Below, piece after piece: positions 15,300-25,565 of a stretch of DNA of 64,000 bases. The notes beneath the pieces are model-generated. The model was not told the origin of the DNA, ran no database searches, and was given only the letters and a program-made list of their open reading frames with translations. The stretch is taken from the NCBI GenBank assembly GCA_947367855.1, contig CANBFE010000001.1, positions 62,001 through 126,000 on the forward strand, given 5' to 3'. The stretch is from an uncultured Lachnospiraceae bacterium (GTDB lineage: Bacteria > Bacillota > Clostridia > Lachnospirales > Lachnospiraceae). Every line of letters begins with the position of its first letter. The stretch's first letter is position 1. A program made the position numbers and the translations under genes.

Positions 15300-16241
15300 A
15301 TGGAAAAAAACGGGAAAATATATGTGGCCGGCCACAGGGGAATGGTGGGAAGCGCCATCTGCAGGGCCCTTGGGAAAAACGGATATACGAATATCGTCAC
15401 AAAAAGCCACAGTGAGCTGAATCTCTGCAGGCAGGATGAGGTGGAACGCTTTTTTGCAGAGGAAAAGCCGGAGTATGTCTTTCTGGCAGCGGCCAGGGTG
15501 GGAGGCATTGTTGCCAACAGCGAGGCCCTGGCGGATTTTATGTATGACAATATGATGATGGAGATGAACGTGATTCACGAGGCCTGGAAGAATGGCTGCA
15601 GGAAACTGCTGTTTCTGGGCAGCAGCTGTATTTATCCCAGGATGGCGCCCCAGCCCATGAAGGAGGACTGCCTGCTCACAGGCGAACTGGAGAAGACCAA
15701 CGAGGCCTATGCCCTGGCCAAGATTTCAGGGCTGAAATACTGTGAGTTTTTAAACCGCCAGTACGGGACGGACTATATCAGTGTGATGCCCACGAATCTC
15801 TACGGTCCCAATGACAATTATCATCCCACCCACAGCCATGTGCTTCCGGCAATGATCCGGCGGTTTCACGAGGCGAAGATTTCGGGAAAGAAGGAGATCG
15901 TATGCTGGGGAACCGGGACGCCCATGCGGGAATTTCTCTATGTGGATGATCTGGCGGATGCCTGCGTGTTCCTGATGAACCATTACAGCGGTAACGAGAC
16001 AGTGAATGTGGGCACGGGCAGGGAGCTGACCATCAGGGAGCTTGCTGAGCTGGTGGCCAAAGTGGTAGGCTTTACAGGCGAGATCAGATGGGATACATCC
16101 AAACCGGACGGTACACCCAGAAAGCTTTTGGACGTAAGCAGGCTGGAGAAGCTGGGATATCATTACACCACGGAACTGGAGGACGGCATCAGGCTGGCAT
16201 ACCGGGATTTCCTGGAAAATCCCATGCGGGCAGAGCGCTGA
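15300..16241 (+). CDS. fcl: GDP-L-fucose synthase
   Basis: 313 aa, extended short-chain dehydrogenase. The NADP-binding GHRGMVGSAI is at the N terminus. SSCIYP and the catalytic Tyr-Lys pair in NEAYALAKISGLKY (around residue 137) follow, then NLYGPNDNYHPTHSHVLPA, typical of GDP-fucose synthase. The enzyme epimerises and reduces GDP-4-keto-6-deoxymannose to GDP-fucose for surface polysaccharide. No GDP-mannose dehydratase (gmd) lies beside it, so that enzyme must be elsewhere. GGAAAGGGCGG precedes the ATG. Confidence 0.95.
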   Translation: MEKNGKIYVAGHRGMVGSAICRALGKNGYTNIVTKSHSELNLCRQDEVERFFAEEKPEYVFLAAARVGGIVANSEALADFMYDNMMMEMNVIHEAWKNGCRKLLFLGSSCIYPRMAPQPMKEDCLLTGELEKTNEAYALAKISGLKYCEFLNRQYGTDYISVMPTNLYGPNDNYHPTHSHVLPAMIRRFHEAKISGKKEIVCWGTGTPMREFLYVDDLADACVFLMNHYSGNETVNVGTGRELTIRELAELVAKVVGFTGEIRWDTSKPDGTPRKLLDVSRLEKLGYHYTTELEDGIRLAYRDFLENPMRAER

Positions 16242-16283
16242 TTTTATAAATAAAATGACGGAAAGGTACGGTGTTCTGGTTTT

Positions 16284-17573
16284 ATGAAAGAATATAGGAA
16301 ATATGCGGAAGAAATGCTCCGGTTTATCAAGAAAAGCCCCACCAGTTTTCATGCGGCGGCAAATCTGGCCAGGGCCTTTGACGAAAACGGTTTCCGCAGA
16401 CTGAAGGAGACAGAGGAGTGGGAACTGAAGCCGGGCAGGGATTATTATGTCACAAGAAATGATTCTGCCCTGATGGCTTTCAGAATTCCGGAGGAGGGCA
16501 GTCCCATTGGGTTTCATATCACGGCAGCCCACGGGGATTCCCCTGCTTTCAAGATAAAGGAATCTCCTGAGATGGTGGCGGAACAAGCCTACAGAAAGCT
16601 GAATACGGAGAAATATGGCGGCATGATCCTCTCCAGCTGGCTGGACAGGCCCCTGTCCCTGGCAGGGCGCGTGGTTGTGAAGGGGGAGAGCGGAACAGAG
16701 ACCAGACTGGTCAATATCCGGGAAGACCTGATGGTTATTCCCAGTGTGGCGATCCACATGAGCCGGGATGTTGCCAAGGGCGGAGAATATAATCCCCAGA
16801 CGGACATGCTTCCCATCTATGGCGAATGGGAGGAGGAAGGGGAGGAGAATCCCCTGATGGCCAGGGTAGCCAGGGAGGCGGGGGTGAAACCGGAGGATAT
16901 TCTGGGGCATGACCTGTTTCTCTATGTCAGGGAAAAGGGAAGAATTCTGGGTGAGAATGGGGTTTTTGTCCATTCCTCCAGGCTGGATGACCTGCAGTGT
17001 GTCTATACTTCGGCCAGGGGCCTTCTGGAGAGCAGACCTGAAAGATACATCAGCGTCTGTGCAGTCTTTGACAATGAGGAGGTTGGAAGCGGTACGAAAC
17101 AGGGGGCAGATTCTACTTTCCTGGAAGACACGCTCTGGAGAATCGCGGAAAGCCTGGGGCTGAACCGCAGCAAGTTCCTGCAGCTGATTGCAGGGAGCTT
17201 CCTGATTTCTGCGGACAATGCCCATGCGGTGCATCCGAACCATCCGGAGAAGGCAGACCCTACCAACCGGCCGCGACTGAATGGGGGAATTGTCATAAAG
17301 TTTCACGGCAGCCAGAAGTATGCCACGGACGCCGTATCGGCAGCCGAAGTCAGACTGCTGTGCCGGGAGGCAGGAGTGCCCTGTCAGACCTATGCGAACC
17401 GTTCCGATATTCCGGGAGGCTCCACTCTGGGCAATATTTCAACATCCCATGTGTCCGTGTCCAGCGCTGATATCGGACTGCCGCAGCTGGCCATGCATTC
17501 CGCGGTGGAGACGGCAGGCGTAAAGGACACGAAATACGCCGTGGACCTGTTCCGGGTATTTTTCTCAAAATAG
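16284..17573 (+). CDS. apeB: M18-family aminopeptidase
   Basis: 429 aa, the normal length. Zinc ligands and catalytic residues are visible: His and Asp in TAAHGDSPAFK, Glu-Glu in FDNEEVGSGTKQGAD, Asp in SADNAHAVHPNH, and His near the end in LPQLAMHSAVE. M18 enzymes remove N-terminal acidic or neutral residues in the cytoplasm as large dodecamers. A terminator follows at 17588. Confidence 0.95.
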   Translation: MKEYRKYAEEMLRFIKKSPTSFHAAANLARAFDENGFRRLKETEEWELKPGRDYYVTRNDSALMAFRIPEEGSPIGFHITAAHGDSPAFKIKESPEMVAEQAYRKLNTEKYGGMILSSWLDRPLSLAGRVVVKGESGTETRLVNIREDLMVIPSVAIHMSRDVAKGGEYNPQTDMLPIYGEWEEEGEENPLMARVAREAGVKPEDILGHDLFLYVREKGRILGENGVFVHSSRLDDLQCVYTSARGLLESRPERYISVCAVFDNEEVGSGTKQGADSTFLEDTLWRIAESLGLNRSKFLQLIAGSFLISADNAHAVHPNHPEKADPTNRPRLNGGIVIKFHGSQKYATDAVSAAEVRLLCREAGVPCQTYANRSDIPGGSTLGNISTSHVSVSSADIGLPQLAMHSAVETAGVKDTKYAVDLFRVFFSK

Positions 17574-17587
17574 AGCGGAAAAAGAAG

Positions 17588-17630
17588 AAAAGAGCCATGC
17601 CGGGAGACAGCTCCCTGAATGGCTCTTTTT
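17588..17630 (+). terminator. Terminator after apeB
   Basis: AAAAGAGCCAT (17588-17598) pairs with ATGGCTCTTTT (17619-17629); an inner GGGAG/CTCCC stem extends it. Confidence 0.9.
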
Positions 17631-17658
17631 CCATGAAAGTTTTTTCTATGTATGCCTT

Positions 17659-18207
17659 TTATTTTTTTGCGGCATCAAAGAATACGAAAAACGTATTTCC
17701 TGTGGTGTCGTCATCAAAATATTCCATATAAGAGATGGAGAAGTTCGTATTTCCTGAGGGCACCTCGAAAACCAGAAGGCCGGTGCGGCTTTCGGACTTG
17801 GCCAGGTCATACTCCGTGGGCAGGGCCTTGTCGCCGATGCTCTCCCCTTCTCCCAGATAGTAGGTGATGGGGTAATCATAGGCATCTTCTGCGTCGGAAC
17901 CCCACTGAACCTGGAAATCCGTGTCATACATGGTGATGACGTCTCCGAAGGTGTTTTTAATGGTGACATCTGCAACCAACAGTTCATAACCGTCCTGGGG
18001 GGTATAGCCCTCATAGTCATCGCAGAGATAGGCGCTGTTCACAGTGTAGTCAAAAAAGCTGTTGTGCATGGCGTCTCCCAGACTTCCTTCCGCATAACCG
18101 TTCTCATCCGGATAACCCGTTGAGCTGTCCGCTCCGTCTTTTCCACATCCCGCAAGGGAACAAACCAACAGGGAGGCAAATAAAAGGGAAGCAATTTTCT
18201 TCTTCAT
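17659..18207 (-). CDS. Lipoprotein with DUF4352-like domain
   Basis: The 182-aa start MKKKIASLLFASLLVCSLAG at 18207 gives a signal with lipobox LAGC at residues 18-21; GAAAGGAAC lies upstream. Residues about 50-180 read as an immunoglobulin-like beta sandwich (ELLVADVTIKNTFGDVITMY, RTGLLVFEVPSGNTNFSISY), the pattern of DUF4352/telokin-like domains. The predicted site is the outer membrane face; function unknown. It ends convergent with apeB. Confidence 0.85.
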   Translation of the reverse strand: MKKKIASLLFASLLVCSLAGCGKDGADSSTGYPDENGYAEGSLGDAMHNSFFDYTVNSAYLCDDYEGYTPQDGYELLVADVTIKNTFGDVITMYDTDFQVQWGSDAEDAYDYPITYYLGEGESIGDKALPTEYDLAKSESRTGLLVFEVPSGNTNFSISYMEYFDDDTTGNTFFVFFDAAKK

Positions 18208-18477
18208 GATTTCTGTTCCTTTCTGAAATAACTGTAATACCTCCATTTTATCACACCTGAGGAAAGATAACAATTTTAAATTTGCAGAAAAAACATGCAG
18301 CCATGGAAAGCAGATTGGACATGTTGTCTAAAAAAGAGTTGCGGATCTATATAAAATCTTAATAGATTAGTAGGAATCCATTTGCTGACAATTAAGATTC
18401 CCTTAAGACACCTGCCTCCGGAATCTGCAAGAATAAACAGGTAATGATATGGAAGCAGAAACAGGAGGAAATGACAG

Positions 18478-20691
18478 GTGAGAGAAAAAAGATATACTGC
18501 AATACTGTTGTGTATGGCTGCAGTGGCAGGCGCTCTGGCAGGCTGCGGAAAAGATGGCGCCGGGGACATGCAGGCAGGGACCGGGGAAGGAGAGGAAGTA
18601 TTCAAAGGCAGGTATGTGGAACAGGAGGCAGAGCTGCCGGAGCAGCTGGAAGGCTGGACTGTGGAACAGATTTTTACTGCGGGAGACAGGGTGCGTCTGC
18701 TGGCATCAGGGCAGGAGGCAGGCAAAACCGTATTCCGGGAATGGGAACTGCAGGAGGAGGGATTTGCCGACATAACCGGGGACTGGATGCTGAGTCTGGC
18801 CCTGCCGGTTTCCGGGAACTGGATGGAGACGCAGCTGCTCTGTGGGGAAAGCGGCGGCAGTGTTCTTTACGCCGCTTACACGACGGAGGGGGAGGAAGAC
18901 TACAAAGCCCATTTATGGAGGGAGGAAAGCGGAGAAGCCAGGGAGATCACCCCTCGGGAATGGACTGTACCCAGGGAGGAATGGGGCGCGTATGAGACCC
19001 CCTTTGGGATTGCCGCGCTCGACAATGGCACACTGGCGGCGCTGTCTCCGCTCTGTCTGGAGATTCTGGACGGCAGTGACGGCAGCGTGCTGGAAACGGG
19101 GGAGATAGAGGGTCAGTATGACAGGGTAATGTCCGACGGGAAGAATATCTGGTTTGGTTCTGGATATGGAGATTCTTCCGGTTATGTGCTGGAGAAACGG
19201 GGGGAGGATTCCTCCAGGATTCGTCTGTCCTGGGGAAGCGGGGGACTGTGGTTTTGGCCGGGAAGGGACGGGGACCTTGTGGCGGCAGGCAGAGAGGGGA
19301 TTTTCAGGGGGAGGGAAGAACCTTCTGCGGAAGGCGGCGCTGAGTGGGAGAAGCTCATAGAAGCAGCCGAGACGGATTTCAGCCTGTCAGACCGTTGGTG
19401 CACGGGCCTGGCTGTCGCCGGGGACGGGAGGATATATGCCCTGTTTCGGAAATCGGAGGGAGGATCCGTATTAAAGTATTACGAGTACGATGCGGATGCG
19501 GTAGTCAAAGTAACAGAGAACCTGAAACTGTATACCGTCAGGGAGAGCAACCTGCTCACACAGGCAGCCGCCATGTATCACAGGGAGCATCCGGATGTGA
19601 TGATTTCCATAGAATATGCCTATCCGAAATATTATTATGACGAGACGGATTACAATGAGGTCTATCAGAAGCTGAATACCATGCTCATGGGGGATGCGGC
19701 GCCGGACATTCTGGTGATGGATCATCTGAATCTGGATTCCTATGCGGAGAAAGGATTGTTGGAGAATATCGACGATCTGGTCAGGCCGGCGGAGGAGAAA
19801 GGGGAGCTGCTGACTAATATCACCTCCGGTTATGTGCAGGAAGACGGATGCAGATATGTGGTTCCGTTGGAGTTTGCCTTCGGCATGGCAGTGGGAAGAG
19901 ACATCACAGCCGCAGACATGGCATCCATGGAGACTCTTGCAGACTTTCTGGGCGGAGAAGATTTCAGCTATATGGGACCTCTGACCGTGGCGGAGCTGGT
20001 GGACAGATTTTACCCTTATTTCTGCGGCAGTATCATCTCGGATAAGAAGCTGGACAGGGCGGCTCTGGGAAAATATCTGGAATATCTGAAGAGGATCGGG
20101 GACAACTGCGGAATTCTGGAAAGACGGGATCAGGATGAAAAGGCCTTTAATGTCTGGAGGCTGGCGTCAGAGGCAAAACTTGCTTTTGAGGAGGCGGAAG
20201 GATTTAACAATATTATGGCGCCGCTGGCAATCATGGATTATATTCAGGGGGACTTTTCGGCTTTTGAAAATTGTTTTGTTCCCATGGTACAGACGGGAAT
20301 CTGCGCAAAGAGCAGCCATAAGGACACGGCCCGGGATTTTCTGCAGTTTGCACTGTCCGAGACCGCTCAGATGACTGATTCCTACGGCGGATTTCCGGTA
20401 AATGCAGCGGCTCTGGAGAAAGCGGCCCACAGCGACCGCACCGATGCGGAAGCGGAGACGGATATCCTGGCCGAAGGCGGATATGTGGAGTTTAAAATCA
20501 GGGATTTTTCGCCGGAAATGGCGGACAGACTGGTTGCTGTGTGCAAAGGGCTGAACAGGCCTGTTAAAGAAGATGAAAAGATCCGGGAGGTGCTCATTGA
20601 AATTCTGGGAGGATATCTGAATGGAACACAGTCTCTGGAAGATATGGTTCAGATGGCTGAGGACGGCCTGAAAATGTATCTGGCAGAGTGA
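18478..20691 (+). CDS. Lipoprotein: propeller-like N half fused to a solute-binding domain
   Basis: 737 aa from a GTG with AGGAGG nine bases upstream. The signal ends LAGC at about residue 22. Residues about 60-330 contain repeated Gly/Trp/Asp-rich strands (e.g. KNIWFGSGYGDSSG, GGLWFWPGRDGDLVAAGREG), suggesting a beta-propeller. Residues about 340-735 are a family-1 extracellular solute-binding protein (LKLYTVRESNLLTQAAAMYH, DAAPDILVMD). No permease lies beside it. A two-domain lipoprotein followed by tRNA and a hybrid kinase suggests ligand sensing, but that link is inference. Confidence 0.88.
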   Translation: MREKRYTAILLCMAAVAGALAGCGKDGAGDMQAGTGEGEEVFKGRYVEQEAELPEQLEGWTVEQIFTAGDRVRLLASGQEAGKTVFREWELQEEGFADITGDWMLSLALPVSGNWMETQLLCGESGGSVLYAAYTTEGEEDYKAHLWREESGEAREITPREWTVPREEWGAYETPFGIAALDNGTLAALSPLCLEILDGSDGSVLETGEIEGQYDRVMSDGKNIWFGSGYGDSSGYVLEKRGEDSSRIRLSWGSGGLWFWPGRDGDLVAAGREGIFRGREEPSAEGGAEWEKLIEAAETDFSLSDRWCTGLAVAGDGRIYALFRKSEGGSVLKYYEYDADAVVKVTENLKLYTVRESNLLTQAAAMYHREHPDVMISIEYAYPKYYYDETDYNEVYQKLNTMLMGDAAPDILVMDHLNLDSYAEKGLLENIDDLVRPAEEKGELLTNITSGYVQEDGCRYVVPLEFAFGMAVGRDITAADMASMETLADFLGGEDFSYMGPLTVAELVDRFYPYFCGSIISDKKLDRAALGKYLEYLKRIGDNCGILERRDQDEKAFNVWRLASEAKLAFEEAEGFNNIMAPLAIMDYIQGDFSAFENCFVPMVQTGICAKSSHKDTARDFLQFALSETAQMTDSYGGFPVNAAALEKAAHSDRTDAEAETDILAEGGYVEFKIRDFSPEMADRLVAVCKGLNRPVKEDEKIREVLIEILGGYLNGTQSLEDMVQMAEDGLKMYLAE

Positions 20692-20784
20692 GGAGGGCAG
20701 GGAGGCAGGAATCCGGGAGAAAATCCGGAGATTCTGCCTCCCTGCACACTCGTGAAAAAAATGCTGAAAATTATAAAAAAAGAA

Positions 20785-20813
20785 TTGACTTTCGGAAGAG
20801 ATGGTGATATTAT
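20785..20813 (+). promoter_or_regulatory. Promoter of tRNA-Leu(AAG)
   Basis: TTGACT (20785-20790), 17 bases, TATTAT (20808-20813). Confidence 0.75.
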
Positions 20814-20833
20814 AACAGATGTGCAAAGCACAG

Positions 20834-20917
20834 GCGGAAGTGTCGGAACTGGCAGACGAGCAAGACTAAGGATCTTGTGACAGCAATGTCGTGTGGGTTC
20901 AAGTCCCATCTTCCGCA
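20834..20917 (+). tRNA. tRNA-Leu(AAG)
   Basis: Acceptor GCGGAAG (20834-20840) pairs with CTTCCGC (20910-20916). The anticodon stem CAAGA/TCTTG encloses CTAAGGA, giving AAG, presumably modified to inosine. Confidence 0.93.
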
Positions 20918-20923
20918 TAAGAG

Positions 20924-20966
20924 GCGCGAAGCAGAACGGAGGAGGTTCATGTTTCGCGCTATTTTG
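20924..20966 (+). terminator. Probable tRNA-Leu(AAG) terminator
   Basis: GCGCGAA (20924-20930) pairs with TTCGCGC (20953-20959), followed by a T-rich tail. Confidence 0.6.
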
Positions 20967-21081
20967 TTAGTTGATGTTTAATCTGGAAAATGCTATAATG
21001 GCTTTATGGTAAATAAAGGGGCGTGTTCAGTGTTGCAAAACCGCCGGCAGCATGTATTTGTATTCAGGAGGAAATCAGAGG

Positions 21082-23667
21082 ATGAAAAAAGAGAGAAGGG
21101 AAGAGAAAGCAATCTTTTTTCTGATTGTCAGCTTAATTGTGGTTACGATTCTGATAGTGGGTTTATTTACGATGTTGTCAGCGTATCTGAACAAAAAGAG
21201 TTTGGAGACCATCGAGGAAGTGGGCAAGGTCTATATGACAGGCATGAACGAGCAGATTGTTCTGCATTATGAGACGACGATCAGCCTGCGCCTTTCCCAG
21301 ATCAGCGCCATTGCAGATACCAATATACCCGGAGGGGAGAGCAGAGAGGAACTGCTGCAGGAGCTGGAATACAGCGCCAGAGCAAGGGGATTCAGTTATC
21401 TGGCCCTTTATTCAGAGGATGGCAGTGTTGAGATAATCTATGGAGATAAGGTTGACCTGATTGATCCGGACCCTTTTCTGCAGAGCCTTGGGCAGAAGAA
21501 GGAGAAGATTGCCGTAGCCATGGACCCCGGCGGGGACAGGGTGGTGCTGATGGGTGTACCTTATGAATGTGTAATGGCAGATGGCGGGGAAAGCACTGCT
21601 TTGGTGGGCGGTCTTTCCGCGGAGTACATGAGCACACTTCTGTTTCTGGATGAAAATACCGCGTTGGTGGATTCCTATATTATAAGAAAAGACGGCAGTT
21701 ATGTAATACGGAACAGTTCCCTGCCCAACGGGAATTATCTGGAAAATGTATATGCTACTTTTGGCGAAAGTTATGCTCTGGAACTGAAGGCGGCCATGGA
21801 AGAAAACAAGAGTTATTCGGCTATGCTCAGCGGGGCGGACACGAGATGCCATCTGTACTGCGTGAGCCTGCCTTACAGTGAATGGTATCTGGTGACGGTT
21901 CTTCCACTGGATTCCATTAATGAGCTTATTTCCCAGATGGGGCAGGACTGGACCCACATGGTATATCTGGTATGCGTTATCCTGATAGCATCCCTTCTTC
22001 TGATATTTGCCCAGAGCTTCCGGATTTCCAAGCATCAGATGATCGCGCTGAAGCAGGCCAGCGAAACCGCGGAGCAGGAGCGCAGAGCGGCAGAGTCTGC
22101 CAGAAGAGATGCCGAACATGCCAATAAGGCAAAGAGTGAGTTTCTTTCCAACATGAGCCATGATATCCGCACCCCCATGAATGCCATAGTGGGAATGACC
22201 ACCATTGCCATTGCCAACATGGAGAATATGGAGCAGGTGCAGAACTGCCTGAGGAAGATTGCCCTTTCCAGTAAGCATCTGCTTGGACTGATCAATGACG
22301 TACTGGATATGTCCAAAATCGAGAGCGGCAAAATGACACTGAACATGGATCAGGTTTCCCTGAGGGAAGTAATGGACAGCATTGTAAATATTGTGCAGCC
22401 CCAGGTAAAGGCGAAAAAACAGCGGTTTGATGTTTTTATCCATGATATTTCATCCGAGAATGTGTGCTGTGACAGCGTCAGGCTGAATCAGGTAATGATC
22501 AATCTGTTGGGAAATGCCGTGAAATTTACACCCGAGGGAGGAACCATCAATGTCTCACTGTACGAGGAACCTTCGCCCAGGGGAGAGGATTATGTGAGAA
22601 CCCACCTGGTGGTGAAGGACAACGGGATAGGAATGTCCCGGGAGTATCAGAAGAAAATATTTGACTCCTTCAGCAGGGAGGATACGGCCAGGGTTCAGAA
22701 GACAGAAGGAACAGGCCTGGGAATGGCCATCACAAAATATATCGTGGATGCCATGGAAGGCAGGATCTATGTGGAAAGCGAACTGGGGCAGGGAAGTGAA
22801 TTCCATGTGGAGCTTGATCTGTTAAAGGCATTGGTGAAGGAAGCGGACATGGTGCTTCCTAACTGGAATATGTTGGTGGTGGATGATGATGAACAGTTGT
22901 GCGAAAGCGCTGTGGCATCGCTAAAGTCCATTGGCGTCACTCCGGACTGGTGCCTGAATGCAGAGGATGCGCTTGAGAAGGTGAAGGAGCGCAGGGGCAA
23001 AATGAATGATTACCATGTTATTCTGCTGGACTGGAAACTGCCCGGAAAGGATGGCATTGCCACGGCGCGGGAGATCCGCAGACTCTATGGAACGGATATT
23101 CCCATTCTGCTGATATCCGCCTATGACTGGAGCGAGATAGAGGAAGATGCCAGGGCGGCGGGGGTGACCGGCTTTATTGCAAAGCCTTTGTTTAAATCCA
23201 CTCTGTACTATGGACTTCAGCCTTTTGCGGAAAAGTTGACTGAGAGTGAAAGCGGAAGCGCACCTGCCAGAACAGAGGGTGCTGTCCTGGCAGGAAAGCG
23301 GATTCTGTTGGCAGAGGACAATGATATAAATTGGGAGATTGCCAATGAACTGCTTTCTTCTATGGGACTGGAACTGGATTGGGCAGAAAACGGACAGATT
23401 TGCCTGGAGAAATTCCAACAGTCGCCGGTACATCATTATGATGCGATCCTGATGGATATCAGAATGCCTGTGATGAACGGCTACCAGGCCACCGAAGCCA
23501 TCCGGGCCCTGGAGCGGGAGGATTCCTCTATTCCTATTATAGCCATGACGGCGGACGCTTTCTCCGAGGATGTGAAAAGATGTCTTGACTGCGGGATGAA
23601 TGCTCATGTGGCGAAACCCATTGACGTAAGGGAAGTATGCCGCCAGTTGGAAAAATATATAAAGTGA
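21082..23667 (+). CDS. Hybrid sensor histidine kinase with two receiver domains
   Basis: 861 aa from 21082; CAGGAGG lies 9 bases upstream. TM1 is at about 10-35, then an extracellular Cache-like sensor (about 40-285) and TM2 (MVYLVCVILIASLLLIFAQ, about 293-312). A short coiled coil leads to HisKA with SNMSHDIRTPMNAIVGM (phospho-His near 358). The ATPase domain has LLGNAVKFTPEGG, DNGIGMS and GTGLGMA. Receiver 1 (about 593-715) has LLDWKLPGKDG, and receiver 2 (about 735-855) has LMDIRMPVMNG. There is no Hpt domain or output domain, so a separate Hpt/response regulator must receive the signal. Confidence 0.95.
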   Translation: MKKERREEKAIFFLIVSLIVVTILIVGLFTMLSAYLNKKSLETIEEVGKVYMTGMNEQIVLHYETTISLRLSQISAIADTNIPGGESREELLQELEYSARARGFSYLALYSEDGSVEIIYGDKVDLIDPDPFLQSLGQKKEKIAVAMDPGGDRVVLMGVPYECVMADGGESTALVGGLSAEYMSTLLFLDENTALVDSYIIRKDGSYVIRNSSLPNGNYLENVYATFGESYALELKAAMEENKSYSAMLSGADTRCHLYCVSLPYSEWYLVTVLPLDSINELISQMGQDWTHMVYLVCVILIASLLLIFAQSFRISKHQMIALKQASETAEQERRAAESARRDAEHANKAKSEFLSNMSHDIRTPMNAIVGMTTIAIANMENMEQVQNCLRKIALSSKHLLGLINDVLDMSKIESGKMTLNMDQVSLREVMDSIVNIVQPQVKAKKQRFDVFIHDISSENVCCDSVRLNQVMINLLGNAVKFTPEGGTINVSLYEEPSPRGEDYVRTHLVVKDNGIGMSREYQKKIFDSFSREDTARVQKTEGTGLGMAITKYIVDAMEGRIYVESELGQGSEFHVELDLLKALVKEADMVLPNWNMLVVDDDEQLCESAVASLKSIGVTPDWCLNAEDALEKVKERRGKMNDYHVILLDWKLPGKDGIATAREIRRLYGTDIPILLISAYDWSEIEEDARAAGVTGFIAKPLFKSTLYYGLQPFAEKLTESESGSAPARTEGAVLAGKRILLAEDNDINWEIANELLSSMGLELDWAENGQICLEKFQQSPVHHYDAILMDIRMPVMNGYQATEAIRALEREDSSIPIIAMTADAFSEDVKRCLDCGMNAHVAKPIDVREVCRQLEKYIK

Positions 23668-23680
23668 TCGGGTGGAAAAT

Positions 23681-25555
23681 ATGAGACTGATAGAACGATT
23701 AAAGGGACAGAAAACCATACTCCAGGTGCTTCTGGCACTGCTTGGGACATATGGGGGCTGCTGTCTGGGTGATCTGGCCGGGTTGGACAAGGCGTCCTTT
23801 TCCGTAATGGGGATACCCCTTGGAGCGGCGCTGTTCCTTCTGATCCGCTGGACGGAGAGGCAGTTGGGGAATATATCGAATCAGAGGCAGCGTCGGCGCA
23901 GAATCCGTTGGGCTGCCGTATTCGGTTTTCTGTTTTCGGTTTCCATGATAATGGGATACCAACTGCAGACATACGGAATGACGGAAAGCGGATTCCGCGG
24001 GAAAGGATTGATACTGTTCAGGGGAGCCTGCCTTGGCATCGCTGTTTTTCCCTTTTGGAACCTGCTTTTTCAGGGAATTGAGAAAGCGGGAACCTGGAAA
24101 CCGGAAGCAGGATGCTGGCGGAGCGGAAAGGTATACGGAATCTGTGCGTTGGCCATATTCCTGTGTCTGATTCCGGTCTGGCTTGCCTATTATCCCATTG
24201 TCATGTCATATGATTTTCACAGACAGATCAATGAGGCTTATAAAGGATTTGTGTGGTTCTGGCCTTACCAGCCTCTGGCCCACACCTGGGTGATCTGGCT
24301 TTTTCTCCAGATTGGAAACCTGATGGGGAACATCCAGACGGGAATGGCCTGTATGGCTTTGTTTCAGATGCTTCTTTATTCCCTGGCAGCCGCCTGGGCA
24401 ATTCTGTTTCTTTACCGGGTAACGGGGAAAAAGTGGGTCCCGGCGGCAGGCATTCTGTTTTTCGGCGTCTTTCCCCTGAATTCCGTTATGGTGGTCTGTA
24501 CTACAAAGGATGTGCTTTTCAGCATCCTGTTTCTGGTATTTGTGCTGCTGTTGGCGGAGAGATTCTTTTTCAGTGTGGGAAGGAAACAGTGGATTCTGGA
24601 TGTGCTTCTGCTGTTGGAAGGGTGCGTCATGATACAGTTCCGCAACAACTGCATTTATGCGGTGGCGGTATTCGGTGTCTTCTGGGTCATTTTTTCTGCC
24701 GGAAGGGAAAGACTGCGGGTGCTGCTTCTCTGTATTCTGCTTGTGGCCGGGGGAAAGGGGATGGAGGCGGGAATCAAAGCCGCCCTGGGAACGGAACTGG
24801 AACCGGCCAGGGTAGAGATGTTCAGTGTGCCCATACAGCAGTTTGCCAGAGTGGGATTCTACCATGGGGAGGAACTGGACAGGGAGACCTGGGAGATGCT
24901 TAATTCCTATGTCCTGGCCAGTGACTGGAAAAACTACAATCCACCCATTTCGGATACCGTGAAGGCGTCTGTGGGGGTGACAACCTTTCATTCCAACTGG
25001 GAGGGGAATCTGGGACAGGTACTGAAGGACTGGCTGCAGCTTGGTATGCAGTATCCCAATGAATATATTGACGCTTTTCTGGAATTGACAAGGGGATATT
25101 GGTTTTTGGACGACAGGTCCTATGCCGAATGTCTGGGATACGGAGCGGAGGAACGGATGGGTACCATATACACCTACAATTCCTCTGCCATAGAAAACGG
25201 ACCGGAGATTCTGCATGAGTCCAAATTCCCCTGGCTGGAGGAACAGTTGGAAAATATTGTAAGTGCAAATGCCTATTACAACTGGCCGCTGATCTCAGTG
25301 TTTTTTAAATGCGCCTTTTATGTGTGGGGGCTGTGCCTGCTTTTTGCGGCATTCCTGTATCTGAAAAGGAGAAAGCAGGCGGTGTTCTGTCTGTTTCCTC
25401 TGTTATACACATGTACAATGCTTCTTGGTCCGGTGGTACAGCTGCGCTATATTTTTCCTCTGATGGTTACGCTTCCGGTTCTGGCAGGACTGCTCGCAGT
25501 GCTGCCCTCATGTTCTTCTGATTCATCACAGCCGCAGACTGCGGGAATATCCTGA
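23681..25555 (+). CDS. Polytopic membrane protein, DUF6020-like
   Basis: 624 aa with about 12 hydrophobic segments and a large extracellular loop near residues 370-540 (ELDRETWEMLNSYVLASDWK). The layout resembles GT-C type glycosyltransferases, with an early acidic/aromatic loop (YPIVMSYDFHRQINEAYKGF) after a membrane helix. I associate it with DUF6020 membrane proteins from memory of the family pattern. It probably acts on a lipid-linked sugar or cell-wall glycan. It starts 13 bases after the kinase stop, so the two are likely co-transcribed. GTG at 23672 is an alternative start. Confidence 0.75.
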   Translation: MRLIERLKGQKTILQVLLALLGTYGGCCLGDLAGLDKASFSVMGIPLGAALFLLIRWTERQLGNISNQRQRRRRIRWAAVFGFLFSVSMIMGYQLQTYGMTESGFRGKGLILFRGACLGIAVFPFWNLLFQGIEKAGTWKPEAGCWRSGKVYGICALAIFLCLIPVWLAYYPIVMSYDFHRQINEAYKGFVWFWPYQPLAHTWVIWLFLQIGNLMGNIQTGMACMALFQMLLYSLAAAWAILFLYRVTGKKWVPAAGILFFGVFPLNSVMVVCTTKDVLFSILFLVFVLLLAERFFFSVGRKQWILDVLLLLEGCVMIQFRNNCIYAVAVFGVFWVIFSAGRERLRVLLLCILLVAGGKGMEAGIKAALGTELEPARVEMFSVPIQQFARVGFYHGEELDRETWEMLNSYVLASDWKNYNPPISDTVKASVGVTTFHSNWEGNLGQVLKDWLQLGMQYPNEYIDAFLELTRGYWFLDDRSYAECLGYGAEERMGTIYTYNSSAIENGPEILHESKFPWLEEQLENIVSANAYYNWPLISVFFKCAFYVWGLCLLFAAFLYLKRRKQAVFCLFPLLYTCTMLLGPVVQLRYIFPLMVTLPVLAGLLAVLPSCSSDSSQPQTAGIS

Positions 25556-25565
25556 GAGTGAATGA

